A DNA stretch of 64,000 nucleotides from Glandiceps talaboti (taxonomy: Eukaryota > Hemichordata > Enteropneusta > Spengelidae): contig NC_135551.1 of the NCBI RefSeq assembly GCF_964340395.1, forward strand, positions 10,572,879 to 10,636,878, written 5' to 3'. Position 1 is the stretch's first letter; each line of letters starts with the position of its first letter. This document shows positions 10,431 to 22,112 of this stretch, in pieces. The position numbers and the translations under genes were made by a program. Under the pieces are notes generated by a model, which was not told the DNA's origin, did no database searches, and worked only from the letters and a program-made list of their open reading frames with translations.

Positions 10431-11083
10431 TGTTACAAAGTATATAATTGTATTATAAACACACTAATTGTATCTAGGTTACCCGACCGTGTGAGGTCTA
10501 ATTGATTAATGAGATAGTAATACGAGCTAGGCCATGTTATTACTTGTAATTAAGTGAATGTTGCAAGTGTCACTACAAGTGATAAATCACAACTTTTAAT
10601 GAATTCAGCCTTAGTAGAAAAGGGTATTTTCAAAATAGTTTATCTCTGAATTAAATTAACTGTAGTTCATAAACACTTCCTATATAAGGAAAAGAGTTGA
10701 AGTTTACTGTAAACATGTTATTTACTAACCATATTTGAATTACGGAATGAAGCTTTAGATTTTAATAAAATGTGAATGTTGGGTGTATACAAAGGGGCCT
10801 ACGGATAGGAGAGAGATCTTGCGGGGCGGCAGAGAGCAACACGTCTGGATTTACGGTGACTGATCAGCGTCGTAGTAGGAATACTACGGGGAATTAATTG
10901 TTTTCTATCTAGTTTGAACTGATGTAAGTGAAGGAAAACGAATCCAAAGCTCTCGTATTGTTGGTTTAGGCATACATCTTCTTCACCAAAAGTAATATTT
11001 TGAGTGCTTGTGAGTTTATCCACTGAATACGTATCCTGAGATTCTGGTACCTCTGAGATTGCCTGTGTGCGTCTGAAGTTACA
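10431..11083 (+). mobile_element. 3' LTR of the retroelement, copy 1
   Basis: Begins TGTTACAAAGTATATAATTG, matching the short LTR piece at 7998. A TATA-like CCTATATAAGG lies near 10679. The diverged element shares landmarks: GTGTGAGGTC-AATTGATTAATGAGA, AGTGATAA and CTTCACCAAAAGTAAT. The 3' border is an estimate. Confidence 0.55.
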
Positions 11084-11409
11084 ACTTGAATTTGGTCAAT
11101 AACTATCAACACCAAAGACAAGTCGGTAACAATAGCAATAGCAATTTGTGTGTTAGGTTAGAGTTGGGGTTAGTTTTTACTTTCATAAAATTCATCACTG
11201 GTACCTGGTATATATTGAGGGCAGTTTTAACTGGTGATTGAACTAGCCATTTGTATTTAAATCAATTCGTCATTCTCAAAATAAAAACTTGTTCTAAATG
11301 AAATTGTAGAGGCATCATGGTATTGGCTACATCTTAATGTATTAACCGAAGCCATAAAAACATTGAAAATAATGTACAATTGGTATTAATATACTGTACA
11401 GAGAGTTGC

Positions 11410-11486
11410 ATTCGATTTGTTAAAGCCACAAATAGCTGTAACTAGAGGGCTGGGAGAGGAAGGGACTGTTTTCATAGACGAAAATA
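11410..11486 (+). pseudogene. Fragment of another acyltransferase 3' end
   Basis: TTGTTAAAGCCACAAATAGC and the following bases match the stop codon and 3' flank of the acyltransferase gene (4417-4490) with several changes. The bases before the stop keep only a weak trace of the C-terminus (ending ...SIC-stop against ...TVC-stop). It is more diverged than the tandem copies, so it records an older, truncated extra copy. Its twin in the other block is at 36861-36934. Confidence 0.75.
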
Positions 11487-11770
11487 GTCAAATGATTGTA
11501 GCGAAAGTGTTGTAAGACGTAATAACATTAATTTCGATAGGTTACATCAATTCGCTCAATTTTGAATCAGCGAAATTTATGCAACCTAAACAGCATGTAT
11601 TTCTGTAACTAAAGGAAAGGCTAAAATTGAAAAGAATATTTCACACGGTTTGTTTCAGCGTACCAAAGCCTTGGTACTTCAAAGGTAAACGAACTATACC
11701 GCAAACAAGCATGTGAGGCTGAGCAAAATGTGGCAACATGCAGCAGTAGTTGCCAGTAAAATCATCTAGC

Positions 11771-11878
11771 CAGTCTGTAAGGTACGCCTTGAAGGGGCGC
11801 CGTCACACATCGGTCAAAAGGAGGCCGGTGAGGACGCGACAGAACAACACGACGTATCTTACAGTCTATATCTGGTCT
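11771..11878 (+). mobile_element. Short MITE with CAGTCTGTAAGGTACG ends, copy 1
   Basis: About 105 bp with inverted ends (CAGTCTGTAAGGTACG ... CGTATCTTACAGTCT) and a GC-rich core (GGCGCCGTCACACATCGG). Members also lie at 16587-16672 and 37222-37320. There is no coding capacity. Confidence 0.7.
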
Positions 11879-11968
11879 GAGTAAAAAGCTACATCAGTGC
11901 ACGAACATTCGAACAACAATATTGGTCGACAAAGTGTGCATACTTCAAACCCCCAAAACAACAACTAT

Positions 11969-11971
<3 letters not shown>

Positions 11972-12065
<94 letters not shown>

Positions 12066-12080
12066 CGAGAGAGAGAGAGC
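11972..12080. repeat. (GA)n microsatellite at the end of block copy 1
   Basis: About 50 GA units with a few GC interruptions at the right side. It marks the point where similarity to block copy 2 stops. Arg/Glu and Leu/Ser frames across it are artefacts. Confidence 0.97.
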
Positions 12081-15011
12081 GAGCAATTGGGATTAACTTC
12101 AAGATGTTGAAAGTGAAATAACTGTTTTCTATATTACGAGATCATATGATCATGATGAGATGACATTTTGTATTGAATGTAACGAATATGAATGAATGGT
12201 AGTTGGTCAAAGTGAAGGTCGCCATTTCATCCAACCTACTTCTCATTTAGAAATCACATGATCTGCCATATGTTGATTGCATACACAAATAATTGGCGGC
12301 CATCATTTCTCTCGTATTGTGCTCTGTCTATTCACTGAAACTACCATTGGGATTCCTGAAAAAAAAACCAACCAAACAAACAAACAAAAAAACATACAAA
12401 CCCCAGCTAACACCTTCAAAGAACTGTAGCGCGGTTTTCTTATTGTAATGCGCCATCCTTCGTACAGGGTATGACAAAAAATGACTGTAATCGATCGATT
12501 ACGAAAACGATTGATAGATTTGATGATCGCTTGATTAATTAATAATTCTGTGTATACTTTATTTACAGTAAGCTATTTATGGTCATGTCAAGTGCCATCT
12601 TAGAAGAAGACATGTTGAAGAGGTGGAAGTATACACGGCTATCTTGACTCGCAGAGATAATATGTACATATTCAGATTTCATAATTTGAAGGTTGGACTA
12701 ACATTTCTATAACATGATAATGGTTATTATAAGAGTACACATCTCTAGTTCATCTAATTATTGATAATGTGGTTGTATAATTAATTTAAGAAATAAAATA
12801 TTTCTCTTACTGGATTTTCCAATTTGTTTTCTTTTTTTTCTGTTCAGTATAATGTGTGTGTCTGTACTCTTCCATATTATGTTTTTGTTTTCGATCCCGT
12901 CCTATTCTTGCTCATCCAAAGTCAATAACGTACAAATGTGAAGGACCATGTTTCATGGCTAGAGATTCAATTCCAGATAATATTCAAAAAACAAGTAGCT
13001 TCCAAATCAATTAAACTGTTCGGGCAGTTTGAATTCATCCTTGGAGATTGGAATAGATAATGCAAACCCAAATGAAATATAAACCGATCGCAACCTCCTT
13101 TGTTTGGTATATATAGTTGGAAAGTGTGTCAGCTTTTAGGCAGATATTGCCCTCGCTGGCATGTGTTTGTAATTCAAAATACACAATTGCGTCCCGCATT
13201 AAATTGTAACTTTAATAGTGGTAGTGTTCGTCCTATTTTCTCTCTTTTTGCAAATGAATCAGATTTAATCATGTCTACTCCCCTTGTCTCTATAAGACAC
13301 CATAGAATTAAAGAAAATATGTCACGAAAGCGGAGTTATTCGAAAAGTGCAAGATGGGGGAGGGACCACAATTACTGGAGAAATAACAAAGAACACACAC
13401 ACACACAGATGTCACAGGTTTAACATTGCCTAATATTTTTTTCTAAAATAATAAAATGCAACAATTGTACAGCGAAATCGTTTGTATGAAAACTATGCTC
13501 AAAACTGCAAACTTAGAGTGCACTATAAAATTACTGATGGCGGTTTGTGGCAAATAAAACTACTCACAAAGTTCGACTTTCAGTTTCTTTTGTCTTCTAT
13601 CAAAGTGCAGACTTGAGACACACTATTGGCACTGAAACACACGCAATTCATGGATGAGATTGTCCATTGTCCAGCAAAGAAACGTTCAGTTCAATACAAC
13701 ATGTCTTATTCACAATCCCCGCCAAAACGTCGAGCTTCCAAGCAGAGTTCAGAACTTTCTCATATCTCCATCTGCATACAATAGCAAGGTTGTAAGTTTA
13801 TTACACATCAAAATCTGAAGATCAGCTCCCGCAAATGTCAAATATTTATCCCATTTATACTACTACGTAAACAAGTATATTGCCACACACGATTGGATGA
13901 TCCTAATTGCCACCAGGTGTCCTTCATCACCTTTTCGTCTATTACAATACAGCACTAAAGTTGACAAACTGTAGTGGGAAGTGCATGTGAACTTACTGTG
14001 ATAATGGGTCACCTTCAGCGGTAAAAATGCAGTTTTTGTCGAAATATGTTCTTAAACTACATAAACCCATATTTTCACCTAATTAAGTTTACGAATGCAT
14101 TATTATGGATATATTATGATATCTGTAAAGTTAATTTAGTACAAGTAGAACTATATATCTCAAATAGGACGGTTTTGAAAAAATGTGTAAATTGAATAAT
14201 TTTCATTGAGAGGCCGGGGGGGGGGGGTTACTTCAAAATTGAGGTGTCGATGATAAAATGCACCCCAGGTATTTGTGAATGCAGCTAACGTAAGGCAGAA
14301 GTTAGGCTTACGTTTCATTAGTTCACTAGTTTCATTAGCATTTTCTTAAACTTTTAGAGAACCTCCGATACTACCGAATTTATATTTCGAAATAATTATG
14401 AAAAGTTACACAAATGGACGAGCTTTCAAAGATTTAATAAGAAGCAGGTTGACAAGGTCAGCAGACTAAGAACGTGAATGTCACCTGACAATAGAGTCAC
14501 GTGATGCACGAAGCGTATAGCGGGCTAGGTTGTGATCTTTTTATTTTATGTCTATTTTCTTTGAATTCCTGGGCATAGGTATATAATAAATTGGCTAATC
14601 GTAATCTCGTAAGTAGGTCTATTTATTCCGTACTCGGAGGCCATCCGTTCAAAGATAGGAATAGTATTACAATAAAGCAATACATTATATAGCAATGGCA
14701 CTGTTACATAACACTGTTTACTTCTTTACGTAGTTTCATGGCATGAAATAAGAATACTGCGAGACGTTGTAGTGTATCTACATTGTTAGAAGAAAGTAAA
14801 TCGACAAAGTTCTGTACATCATGGAGAACCAGACTTTCATATATCTTGAAGGTCAGGAACTCATTCCAATGTTCTCACCGTGGTGTTATCTTTTTAAGGT
14901 CCTTACCCATTGTAAAATAATATTTACGTGTGAAACACAGTTTGATTAAGCTATTTGATAGGTGCTTCCGATTAAAGGAATGATCTAATGTAACCCATAG
15001 TCTAGTTGCTT
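12081..15011. other. Gene-free stretch
   Basis: No convincing gene, RNA or mobile element is seen. A 107-codon frame at 13100-13423 ends in a CA repeat and shows no recognisable features. A G-run lies at 14216-14227. Confidence 0.5.
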
Positions 15012-15081
15012 GACCTCGGATGTTCCGATACAATACGACACATGAACGAACATCGCTATTGAGAATGGAACATCCGAGGTC
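15012..15081. repeat. Inverted repeat, 15-bp perfect arms
   Basis: Arms GACCTCGGATGTTCC (15012-15026) and GGAACATCCGAGGTC (15067-15081) enclose 40 bases. It could be the core of a small foldback element; the function is unknown. Confidence 0.7.
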
Positions 15082-15380
15082 TAGCTAAAGTCATCTCTGC
15101 AGTTCAGGGATATAAATAACTGCCAATCAGAGAACCGCATTGACGACAAGAACAAACAGAGGACAATAGCTAATTTTCAGCTTAAGGAGGGGCTTGTAAA
15201 AATAACCACCAATGCCTTAACTGAAATGTGTGAATGACAACGTCTACACACTCATCAAACTCACAATTACCATAATCTGATAAGACATAGGAGTTAGTAG
15301 TTTGTTATCATCGCGTGATATTGGACATAAGTATTATAGAGCATTAGCATTATAGAGGTCATGGGTTATTGAATATATTA

Positions 15381-15410
15381 ACACACACACACACACATAA
15401 ATACATGTAT

Positions 15411-15505
<95 letters not shown>
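15381..15505. repeat. (CA)n and (TA)n microsatellites
   Basis: A CA run (about 15381-15399) is followed by ATACATGTAT units and about 45 TA units to 15505. Ile/Tyr frames across it are artefacts. Confidence 0.97.
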
Positions 15506-15508
<3 letters not shown>

Positions 15509-15566
15509 GGCCCATGGCCCAACCCACGGCCCACTCAATGGAATGTCAAGAATGAAAATGACATTA

Positions 15567-15640
15567 GCTAGACGTTCGGGCAAGCCCTCATTGTGAACTT
15601 CGTTCGCTTATAGTATCGAAAGAAAGCCCGAACGTCTAGC
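15567..15640. repeat. Inverted repeat, 15-bp perfect arms
   Basis: GCTAGACGTTCGGGC (15567-15581) and GCCCGAACGTCTAGC (15626-15640) are separated by 44 bases. Likely part of a foldback element. Confidence 0.7.
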
Positions 15641-15856
15641 AGCAAGACTATGCAACCCACTGATAAGGTAAACACTAATTATAAACGTGTAGGGGATATG
15701 CACCAATGCGACAACCTGTGATTGAAACTGTGGCCTGTTATCAAGTAATTTTAATCACACACGATTGAGGGTTTAATTAGAACTGCTTTATTTCATGGCA
15801 TTTTTGTTGTTCGTATTATTGGTTGCAATTTACCCACATTCAAGTCTTTTCTAGTC

Positions 15857-15966
15857 AAGTGGGGGTAGTGTGTGGGATGGGGATCACCACCGGGTTGGTT
15901 TGTGGGGATGGGGATCACCAGTTGGGTGGTGTGTTAGGGCGGGGATCACCAGTGGGGGTGGTGGAG
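15857..15966 (+). repeat. G-rich minisatellite, about three units
   Basis: Imperfect units of about 33 bp built around GGGGATCACCA and GTGGGGGTGGTGTG. It is strongly G-rich on this strand, which allows G-quadruplex folding in principle. Confidence 0.7.
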
Positions 15967-16586
15967 GTTTACAAGCGACCCGAGAAATGGGGTTATTATC
16001 ATAATAATTTCATATACTTACTCAACATAAATCGAGTTACCATGTCACTCTTCCATCGCAGTAATTTGTAGCTATTTAAAAATAAAAAAATGAATGGCTG
16101 TTTTCACAACAATATTGGCTTTTACGATAGGGCATGCGCACTTAGGTTTGTAGAAGATTTGCTCATATATGACAAAACCAATATTTTAAAAATAAAAGTT
16201 GTCATTGTGAAAGCAGGGCGAGTTTTGAGCAATATTTACAGTTGTTTGTTTGTGGTATCTGGATTCTCATAGTCTAGGAACAAATGACGTGAAAAGAAAC
16301 ACACCAACACTAATTTCAAGATAGCGATAGCGTTTTTGTATTTTGATACACAAGTGATAACAAATAATTGAAATTGAAATTTTCTGCCGGGGAATAAAAA
16401 TTGGGAAGAAAAAAGTAAAGAGATGGTATAATAAAGTAAAGCCATGAATGCCGCTTTCAGCTATTTCTATTCTTATTACCACATCGTCTTTGCCTGATAT
16501 ACCTTTTAATCAACAGAATGTTTGGAAGGTACTGTCCAAAACATGGCAATTCAAATTCAATAATACTTTCCGAAGAGGTTTGCTTG

Positions 16587-16672
16587 TAGTCTGTGAGGTA
16601 CGCCGCGCGATGGGGCGCCCTCACACATCGGCCAACCTCTCGGCGGAACGTCACGACGTATTTTACAGACTG
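16587..16672 (+). mobile_element. Short MITE with CAGTCTGT-type ends, diverged member
   Basis: TAGTCTGTGAGGTACG ... CGTATTTTACAGACTG with the core GGGGCGCCCTCACACATCGG. Same family as 11771-11878 but outside the duplicated block, so it is an independent insertion. Confidence 0.65.
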
Positions 16673-17283
16673 AGTCTACTTTAATTGGATCCCATGAGAA
16701 CAGACACGGGCTGGTCTAAGAGTACGATTCGATGCGTAACATATTTTTGAATGCTTATTCACTTGCCTATCCAATAATGTCTTTGCAAAATATATTGGCA
16801 TTTGGATGTTGCTAGCTATTAAGGGTGTTATCATGTTACCATGGTTGGTTGGGCCAGTTATGTCAATATGTCTGCCAATCCACCAGGTAGATTTTGAGAA
16901 CTGTATAAGATTCTTAACCAGAAGTTAAGATTTTTAGATAGAATTTACATATAAATGATGGGATCATTATGCTATGATTAAATCTTCATCTACACATCCC
17001 TAGGAATATTTCAACCAACATTCAGGTAAACTGGCAAAAAGTTTCGGAATTAAAGATTTTGACCAATAAAAGACACATCGTTAGACCTTATGTACCTATC
17101 ACTATATAAGACTGATGGGATCATTAATGAACAATCTACACATCCCTAATAAATTTCAGACATATCTGCTTTGTATTTTTAGTTTCATTTTGCACACCAA
17201 AAATAAGATTTCTGTAGTACTCAAATCACACACCTAGTGCACCTGAGGTGGGATGAGTTTGATTAGAGCAATTTCCATCTGAG

Positions 17284-17325
<42 letters not shown>

Positions 17326-17358
17326 ACACACACACGCACGCACGCACACACACACACA

Positions 17359-17398
<40 letters not shown>

Positions 17399-17425
17399 AA
17401 CACACACACAGACACACACACACAC
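17284..17425. repeat. (CA)n microsatellite, interrupted
   Basis: CA units with CG, TA, GA and AAACAAAC interruptions. It sits directly downstream (minus strand) of the pseudogene exon at 17490-17931, where that gene's next intron would be. Confidence 0.97.
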
Positions 17426-17489
17426 TTACTTTACGCAGACACAAATGTACATGCACGCTCATTATATGTCAAATATGTTGTACTGCTAC

Positions 17490-17931
17490 CTATAGTAGTA
17501 AGTCCAAAGGACATTAATGCCTGCGATTTGGATTTCTCATACTGGTTATTCACCAAAGTGATTTCATCATGAATATCACGCAGAAGAATTTTGAACTCAG
17601 TGACCAAGGACTTGATTTGGTTTAGCCGGTGAACATCTCCTAGCTCATTCTTGAGAACGTCGCCTTTCAGCCTTTCTCGGAAGTCTTTAATCAGCGTCTT
17701 TTCAGACAGCTATCTGGTGCGCAGTTCAGAGAATCGATCCTCCACAGAAAAGCCACAAAACGAGTCATACGATGTTTGATATTGGTTGTTGATGCTAATA
17801 ATAACCTCACTTGTCACATAAACACTGGAATTTCCCAAATCGAAAATAGAAATAGAAAGGCCCTCTAACTCTAATAATTTTTATCCAATGCATTGCAATT
17901 GATGTCACTATTTCATTCCAACTGTAGAAAA
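17490..17931 (-). pseudogene. Degenerate exon of a secreted helical protein family (member 2)
   Basis: The minus strand encodes about 110 residues of helix-rich protein. One segment (LIKDFRERLKGDVL) aligns with VILEFEQRLQNGKYF of the 39-kb gene, and the next 60 residues match it in length and hydrophobic spacing (TEFKILLRDIHDEI against GNVKDLLQSVRKEY). The exon ends at ACTATAG|GTAGCA in phase 1, as in the 39-kb gene. Its other border looks like an acceptor (CTTTTTTCTACAG, ending after 17931). It is broken by an in-frame TAG (17710-17712) and by a one-base frameshift near 17875-17888. A leader-like hydrophobic frame (CLSLLWLFCLTFQ), lacking an in-frame ATG, lies near 18170-18205 and could be a remnant of its 5' end. 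Function is unknown. Confidence 0.6.
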
Positions 17932-18267
17932 AAGACCCACGCAGATTTAATTAAGCGAACTGTTGATGATAAATTCAAATTCAAAACAGATTTATATATG
18001 TTTATTGCAAGTGCCTCATATCAGACTTCCTGACTAATAGGAACATCAAGAGAAGTCTTTCGGCTATTGGTGGATATGATTCATTAATTGGAATTAAATA
18101 GAACATATTCAAAAGTATTAACTAAACCCCTCAAACTAACAGACTGTTCCACTTCAAAAAAATCTTTGAAATGTTAGACAGAATAGCCACAGCAAAGACA
18201 GACAATCATCGTAGAGGGTGTTTGGCAATATCTTTTGACATATATGGATGAATTCATAAACCGCACA

Positions 18268-18359
18268 TACAAATACAAATACAAATACAAATACAAATAC
18301 AAATACAAATACAAATACGAATACGAATACAAATACGAATACAAATACAAATACAAATA
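18268..18359. repeat. (AAATAC)n microsatellite
   Basis: About fifteen hexamer units with a few GAATAC variants. Confidence 0.97.
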
Positions 18360-18731
18360 AAATTCACTACAATTTGAAATCAAAAGTCCGTTTATCGGAA
18401 ACACACATTTTGTTTATTTTGCCCAATTCAGAAATATTTTCATTATACCTTTAAGTTGTATTTCAAATAATATTTCAAAATATTTCTGCAAAATAGAATC
18501 ACTTTGATTATAGTGAAGGACGTTGTCGCTTGATGACCTATGAATGTTAGGTAAGCTATATAGAAAGTGAGCGTAAATAGTATTTTATTCAATTATAATT
18601 TGACAAAGCCATTAATTTGCTTATATTCCAAATATCACTCGACAATAATTTCACACAGAAAGCTCTTGAACATGTTGTTTCTCTACTCCATCGTTTAATT
18701 AATTAGTATGCCCGTTTAATTATCGATTGTT

Positions 18732-18830
18732 TCACTGGCTGAAAGCTCGACTAAGTTTAAAGCGAATGGCATCCATGTCCGAGTAGAGTGTTTCGGCTTT
18801 TGATTTCAGACCATCCAGTTCTCCTAGCCA
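18732..18830 (-). pseudogene. Orphan terminal exon of the secreted helical family
   Basis: A 99-base minus-strand exon follows an acceptor (GGTATCTTACAG) and encodes 32 residues, starting WLGELDGLKSKAETLYSDMD, then a TGA. The phase is 0, which is what the donor of the second exon at 38005-38132 needs. It therefore looks like the last exon of a family gene. No first or second exon lies directly upstream of it on the minus strand. The exon at 17490-17931 lies downstream and cannot belong to the same transcript in normal order. It is either a leftover of a lost gene or the separated last exon of the 38-40 kb gene. Confidence 0.5.
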
Positions 18831-18841
18831 CTGTAAGATAC

Positions 18842-20029
18842 CAGAGACACGCACACTTACATTAGAGCTTACTCACTGAGTTTGAAAGGTATACATGGCC
18901 AATTTGTTGTAAAGACGTGGTAAATTGAGATACTTATGTGGTAGGGGTGTGGCAAAGGCAAAGTAAGCTGTAGTCAACAAGCTATGCTGTCAATACAGCT
19001 ACGCGTATCGGTGTAACAAAGTACAATATAGGCACGGGGAGATATATAATGTAATTTCAGAGTTAGAGCGTGCAGAGTCAGAAATACTAATGTCATCCAC
19101 AAATCAAGTAAGCTTACAAGAGACAATGAGGAAACATTTTATTTTGTCTGTAAAGTTGATGAAATGAGACATAATCTTGAAACAGTGCAATCTTTTCATG
19201 TATATAGAGAGGGTGTACTGATTCTCGCAAAGGGGAGAGTTCACTACAAATGACGCCAGTCTTCAAGAAACGTGGAAAAATGTTAGAAAAAAATGACGAC
19301 ATGGTAACAGAAGTGTACAAAGATATTTTAAACAGATATTTTAGGAAATTTATCAGAAATAAATTCAGTATACAGTACAGAAATACGAAAAAGAAAGGAT
19401 ACGCTGTACAGCACGTCTACCAGCTCTGCACAAAACAACTGAGCACACCATATATCATCATCGTCGTCGTAAACCACAGCCTCTTTTACGGCACCGTCCG
19501 TCTGAAATGGGACTGGACAGAAATTACAGGGGGCGGTGATATTTTCAAAACACCAAGGCATGAAAAATATAGACTCCCCTTTAAATCTTTGCACACAAAT
19601 TCCTGACCCACCCCTCTACCATGCATGAAAAAAGTGACACCCCTCCCCTGACAAATTCTAATGAGTTCACAAATACAATTCAACACACTACGTTTTCCTG
19701 AAACTGCGTCTTCACTGTAAAACATAGTACTGTCAGTAGTTAAAAAGGGAAGGGAACTTTAAATAAGTGTATGGCATTGCGTTTACCATATAACCAACTA
19801 TAGGTTGTTAGATCAGTTTGTTAATAAGTGCAAGCAGTTTTCAAAGCTGGTTCAAAATTTATTATTTTGTTTGGTATAATAAATTGGTTTACAGGTCAGT
19901 TAGCCAAGTGTCCAGTTTGTCAAGGTTATTGCAGGGAAGACGTTGGCGATACGTCCCTTGGTCGACTTATTGGCACTATGCCTATACAATGCTTGGAGTA
20001 ATTTTACTGTCAGTATAATTAGTCCAAGT
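18842..20029. other. Gene-free stretch
   Basis: Frames at 19250-19606 (plus) and 19328-19594 (minus) overlap and neither has recognisable features. I see no RNA gene or element ends here. Confidence 0.4.
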
Positions 20030-20263
20030 ACAATGTAACAAAAATCCTATCAGAAACGCGTACGTGCAGGTGCCGAGAGCAGTATACGCATAAACACATC
20101 CCTGGCCCTGATCAATAATCATGAGAAATTCTCCTTGTCCCTTGGTATAACCACTTTCCAAAACCACTTCCCAAAACAACTTGCCGTTTGCGTTATCAAT
20201 GCATAAACACAACTTCGTCTGCGCCATTACGTGTACGCCTGCACGATAATGCCATACCATATG
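20030..20263 (-). other. Possible exon with beta-propeller-blade-like pattern
   Basis: The minus-strand frame has the pattern CIDNANGKLFWEV followed by short hydrophobic strands (FLMIIDQ, CVYAYTALGTCTYAF). D-x-x-N-G-K-L-x-W is reminiscent of PQQ-type propeller blades. An acceptor-like TCGTGCAG precedes it. A second blade-like frame (GYGNGFIYAIENTG) is on the plus strand at 33788 in block copy 2. Both lie beside copies of the LTR element. This is weak, single-exon evidence; chance or a transposon origin is possible. Confidence 0.25.
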
Positions 20264-20904
20264 TAACTGACGCGCCAGACGTAACTGACGCACAGCCACG
20301 TGCACGTACCAGTAACGCTATCTCTCATCATTCTAGTGATGATGATACCTTTAAGTATTCCAGTTGAACGTTATTATGTGGATACGCAATGTGATCCCTT
20401 ATGTTTAACTTGGTTTACGATTTAAATTTAGCGCCACTGGAAAATTGATGGTTGTTTATATTGTCGATTTTGAATTTCGAAATGGTACCTATTTATTTTG
20501 ATTATTTAAATTTGATATCATAATGTTGACATCTCTCTAAATTCGCAGATTTCATTAATTATTAAGATAAGTAACTTTCAACATTAAGATAAGTAATTTT
20601 CAACATATTTAAGATAAATAAGTTTAGATAAATAAGTGACTTTTGACATTGTAAGATATAAGTATTTTCAGATTTTAGGAGAATTTTAAGACATTTTAAG
20701 AGAAAGTTTGACAAGTTTAAGAGAAGCACATTCTGACTTTTTACTGTCAAAATTTGTGACTCAGTAAATTTCACAGTTTTCTATTATGATAAGACAATAA
20801 GACAATTATGATAACACAATTAAAAAACAAAAACATTGATCGACTTTTCCTATCTTTAGCAGTTACCTTAAGGAAGTGTGACTTTTGAATTCTCAACACA
20901 AAAT

Positions 20905-20908
20905 TCTC

Positions 20909-20967
<59 letters not shown>
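20905..20967. repeat. (CAA)n microsatellite inside the LTR element
   Basis: About 20 CAA units. Confidence 0.97.
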
Positions 20968-21069
20968 CGACAAAACATTCCATAGAGAATTAGATTACAT
21001 TGTGATATTTTCAATTAACTTTTCCTATAAATTTTGACGGAATGTGTTTTGAGTCAATTTCGCACTTAA

Positions 21070-21108
21070 ATTTTTTTTTTTTTTTTTTTTTTTTTTGGGG
21101 GGGGGGGC
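21070..21108. repeat. T-run followed by G-run
   Basis: About 26 T followed by about 12 G. It occupies the place of the polypurine tract region of this LTR element copy. Confidence 0.9.
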
Positions 21109-21992
21109 AAAACAAATTTTAAAGGGGGATATATAGTCAAGACAAATTCACGCGTGTGAGGTCAAATTGATTAATGAGACAGTGCAACAAGTCGGGTTAT
21201 GAGTGTCACAATAAGTGATAATTTACGACCATAATTATGCCAACTGCTGTGTAGATATGGGTGTTTTAGACTGAAGTTTCAACTGTTGTTTTCTGAATCT
21301 AATTAACTGTATGTTATAAATATTTTCTAAACAAAGAAAAGAAAGTGAGTGCTTGTTTTGAAGGGATTGTTTATTGACCATATTTGTATTATGGAATGAA
21401 GATTTAAATTTGAATTAAATGTGAAGATGAGGTATACACTTTAGGGCCAGCTTTGATTTGGGTCTGACAAGAAACAGACCTGAGAAAAGCCTTAGATAAT
21501 CCAAGACTGACTAGACACGGTTCGTGGCTAGGGACAAACTCGTCTATTAGAACAATGGCTTTTGGCCGTAAATGATTTGGGAGCTAAATTGAAATCTCCT
21601 GTAAGCTGGCTGTGTACACATCACTTCACCAAAAGTAATTCTTGAGTCTTTAGTGAGTTTCTCCCCAGATTGTATGTCCTACAAGATCCTGGTGCGAACA
21701 AGGTGTGGTATGACAGCATGAACTGTGAAGTTTACTCTTGGATCAATTCTAACCATATTTAGCACAGGTGTTGGTGGTAAAGTCCGAACGATTTCTGTGC
21801 TTCCAACAGTATTTGCCTTGGTTCAGTGTAGTATAGAGAATCAGAATATGCACATTGTAATGTTGAAAACTAAATGTTGACAAATTAAAGTTGTTACATA
21901 GTCGACAACATCAGAATGACAAATACACTGATCTTTTTTTTTACAGGTGCTAATTACTTTGAGGGATGTTTACCAAAGTTCGCCCCAACCCC

Positions 21993-22015
21993 CAACACAC
22001 ATACACACACACACA

Positions 22016-22063
<48 letters not shown>

Positions 22064-22112
22064 CACACACATACATACATACATACATACATACATACAT
22101 ACATACATACAT
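21993..22112. repeat. Compound (CA)/(ACGC)/(CA)/(CATA) microsatellite
   Basis: Four successive simple repeats. His/Thr and Cys/Val frames here are artefacts. Confidence 0.97.

Larger units (their letters stand above)
7998..11083 (+). mobile_element. Internally deleted LTR retroelement, copy 1
   Basis: The first 29 bases of an LTR (TGTTACAAAGTATATAACTG...) lie at 7998-8026. They are followed at once by the 3' part of the internal region: a membrane-protein remnant, a 49-bp tandem array and an A-rich tract. A purine-rich primer site then leads into a second TGTTACAAAGTATATAA at 10431. No gag, protease, reverse transcriptase or integrase is present, so a large 5' deletion is inferred. The right end is placed at ...GTTACA (11083) from the TG...CA rule and is uncertain; I found no clear target duplication. 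Related copies are at 33984-36532 and, diverged, at about 20290-21740. Confidence 0.6.
1..12080 (+). repeat. Segmental duplication, copy 1 (left edge cut by window)
   Basis: This block is repeated in the same orientation at 27347-37586; base 1 matches base 27347. Both copies hold the same order of parts: MITE, MITE, acyltransferase gene, LTR-element remnant, acyltransferase 3' fragment, short inverted-repeat element, GA microsatellite. Over the acyltransferase coding sequence I see only two base differences. Non-coding parts have scattered substitutions and indels. The main length differences are a 1340-bp tandem duplication and 11 extra 49-bp units, both in copy 1, and about 70 extra bases near 37330-37400 in copy 2. 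The similarity ends inside the GA repeat in both copies. The left end of copy 1 lies at or beyond the window edge. Confidence 0.95.
20290..21740 (+). mobile_element. Diverged third copy of the LTR retroelement 3' part
   Basis: It shares with 8850-11080 the coding end QCDPLCLTWFTI-stop (20378-20425), the following AGCGCCACTGGAAAATTGATGG-like sequence, GGTACCTATTTAT, TAAGATA-type repeats, an A-rich tract, a G-rich tract before the LTR, and the LTR landmarks GTGTGAGGTCAAATTGATTA and CTTCACCAAAAGTAAT. It lacks the 49-bp array and is clearly older than the pair in the duplicated blocks. Both ends are approximate. Confidence 0.6.

Noticed and set aside
11889-12121. Open frames of Arg-Glu or Leu-Ser repeats
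   Set aside because: Translations of the GA microsatellite; the same holds for frames over the microsatellites at 15.4, 17.3, 22.0, 37.5 and 54.4 kb.
13100-13423. 107-residue frame
   Set aside because: No family features, ends in a CA repeat, no splice or promoter context.
19250-19606. 118-residue frame and the opposing 88-residue frame
   Set aside because: They overlap on opposite strands, and neither has recognisable motifs.
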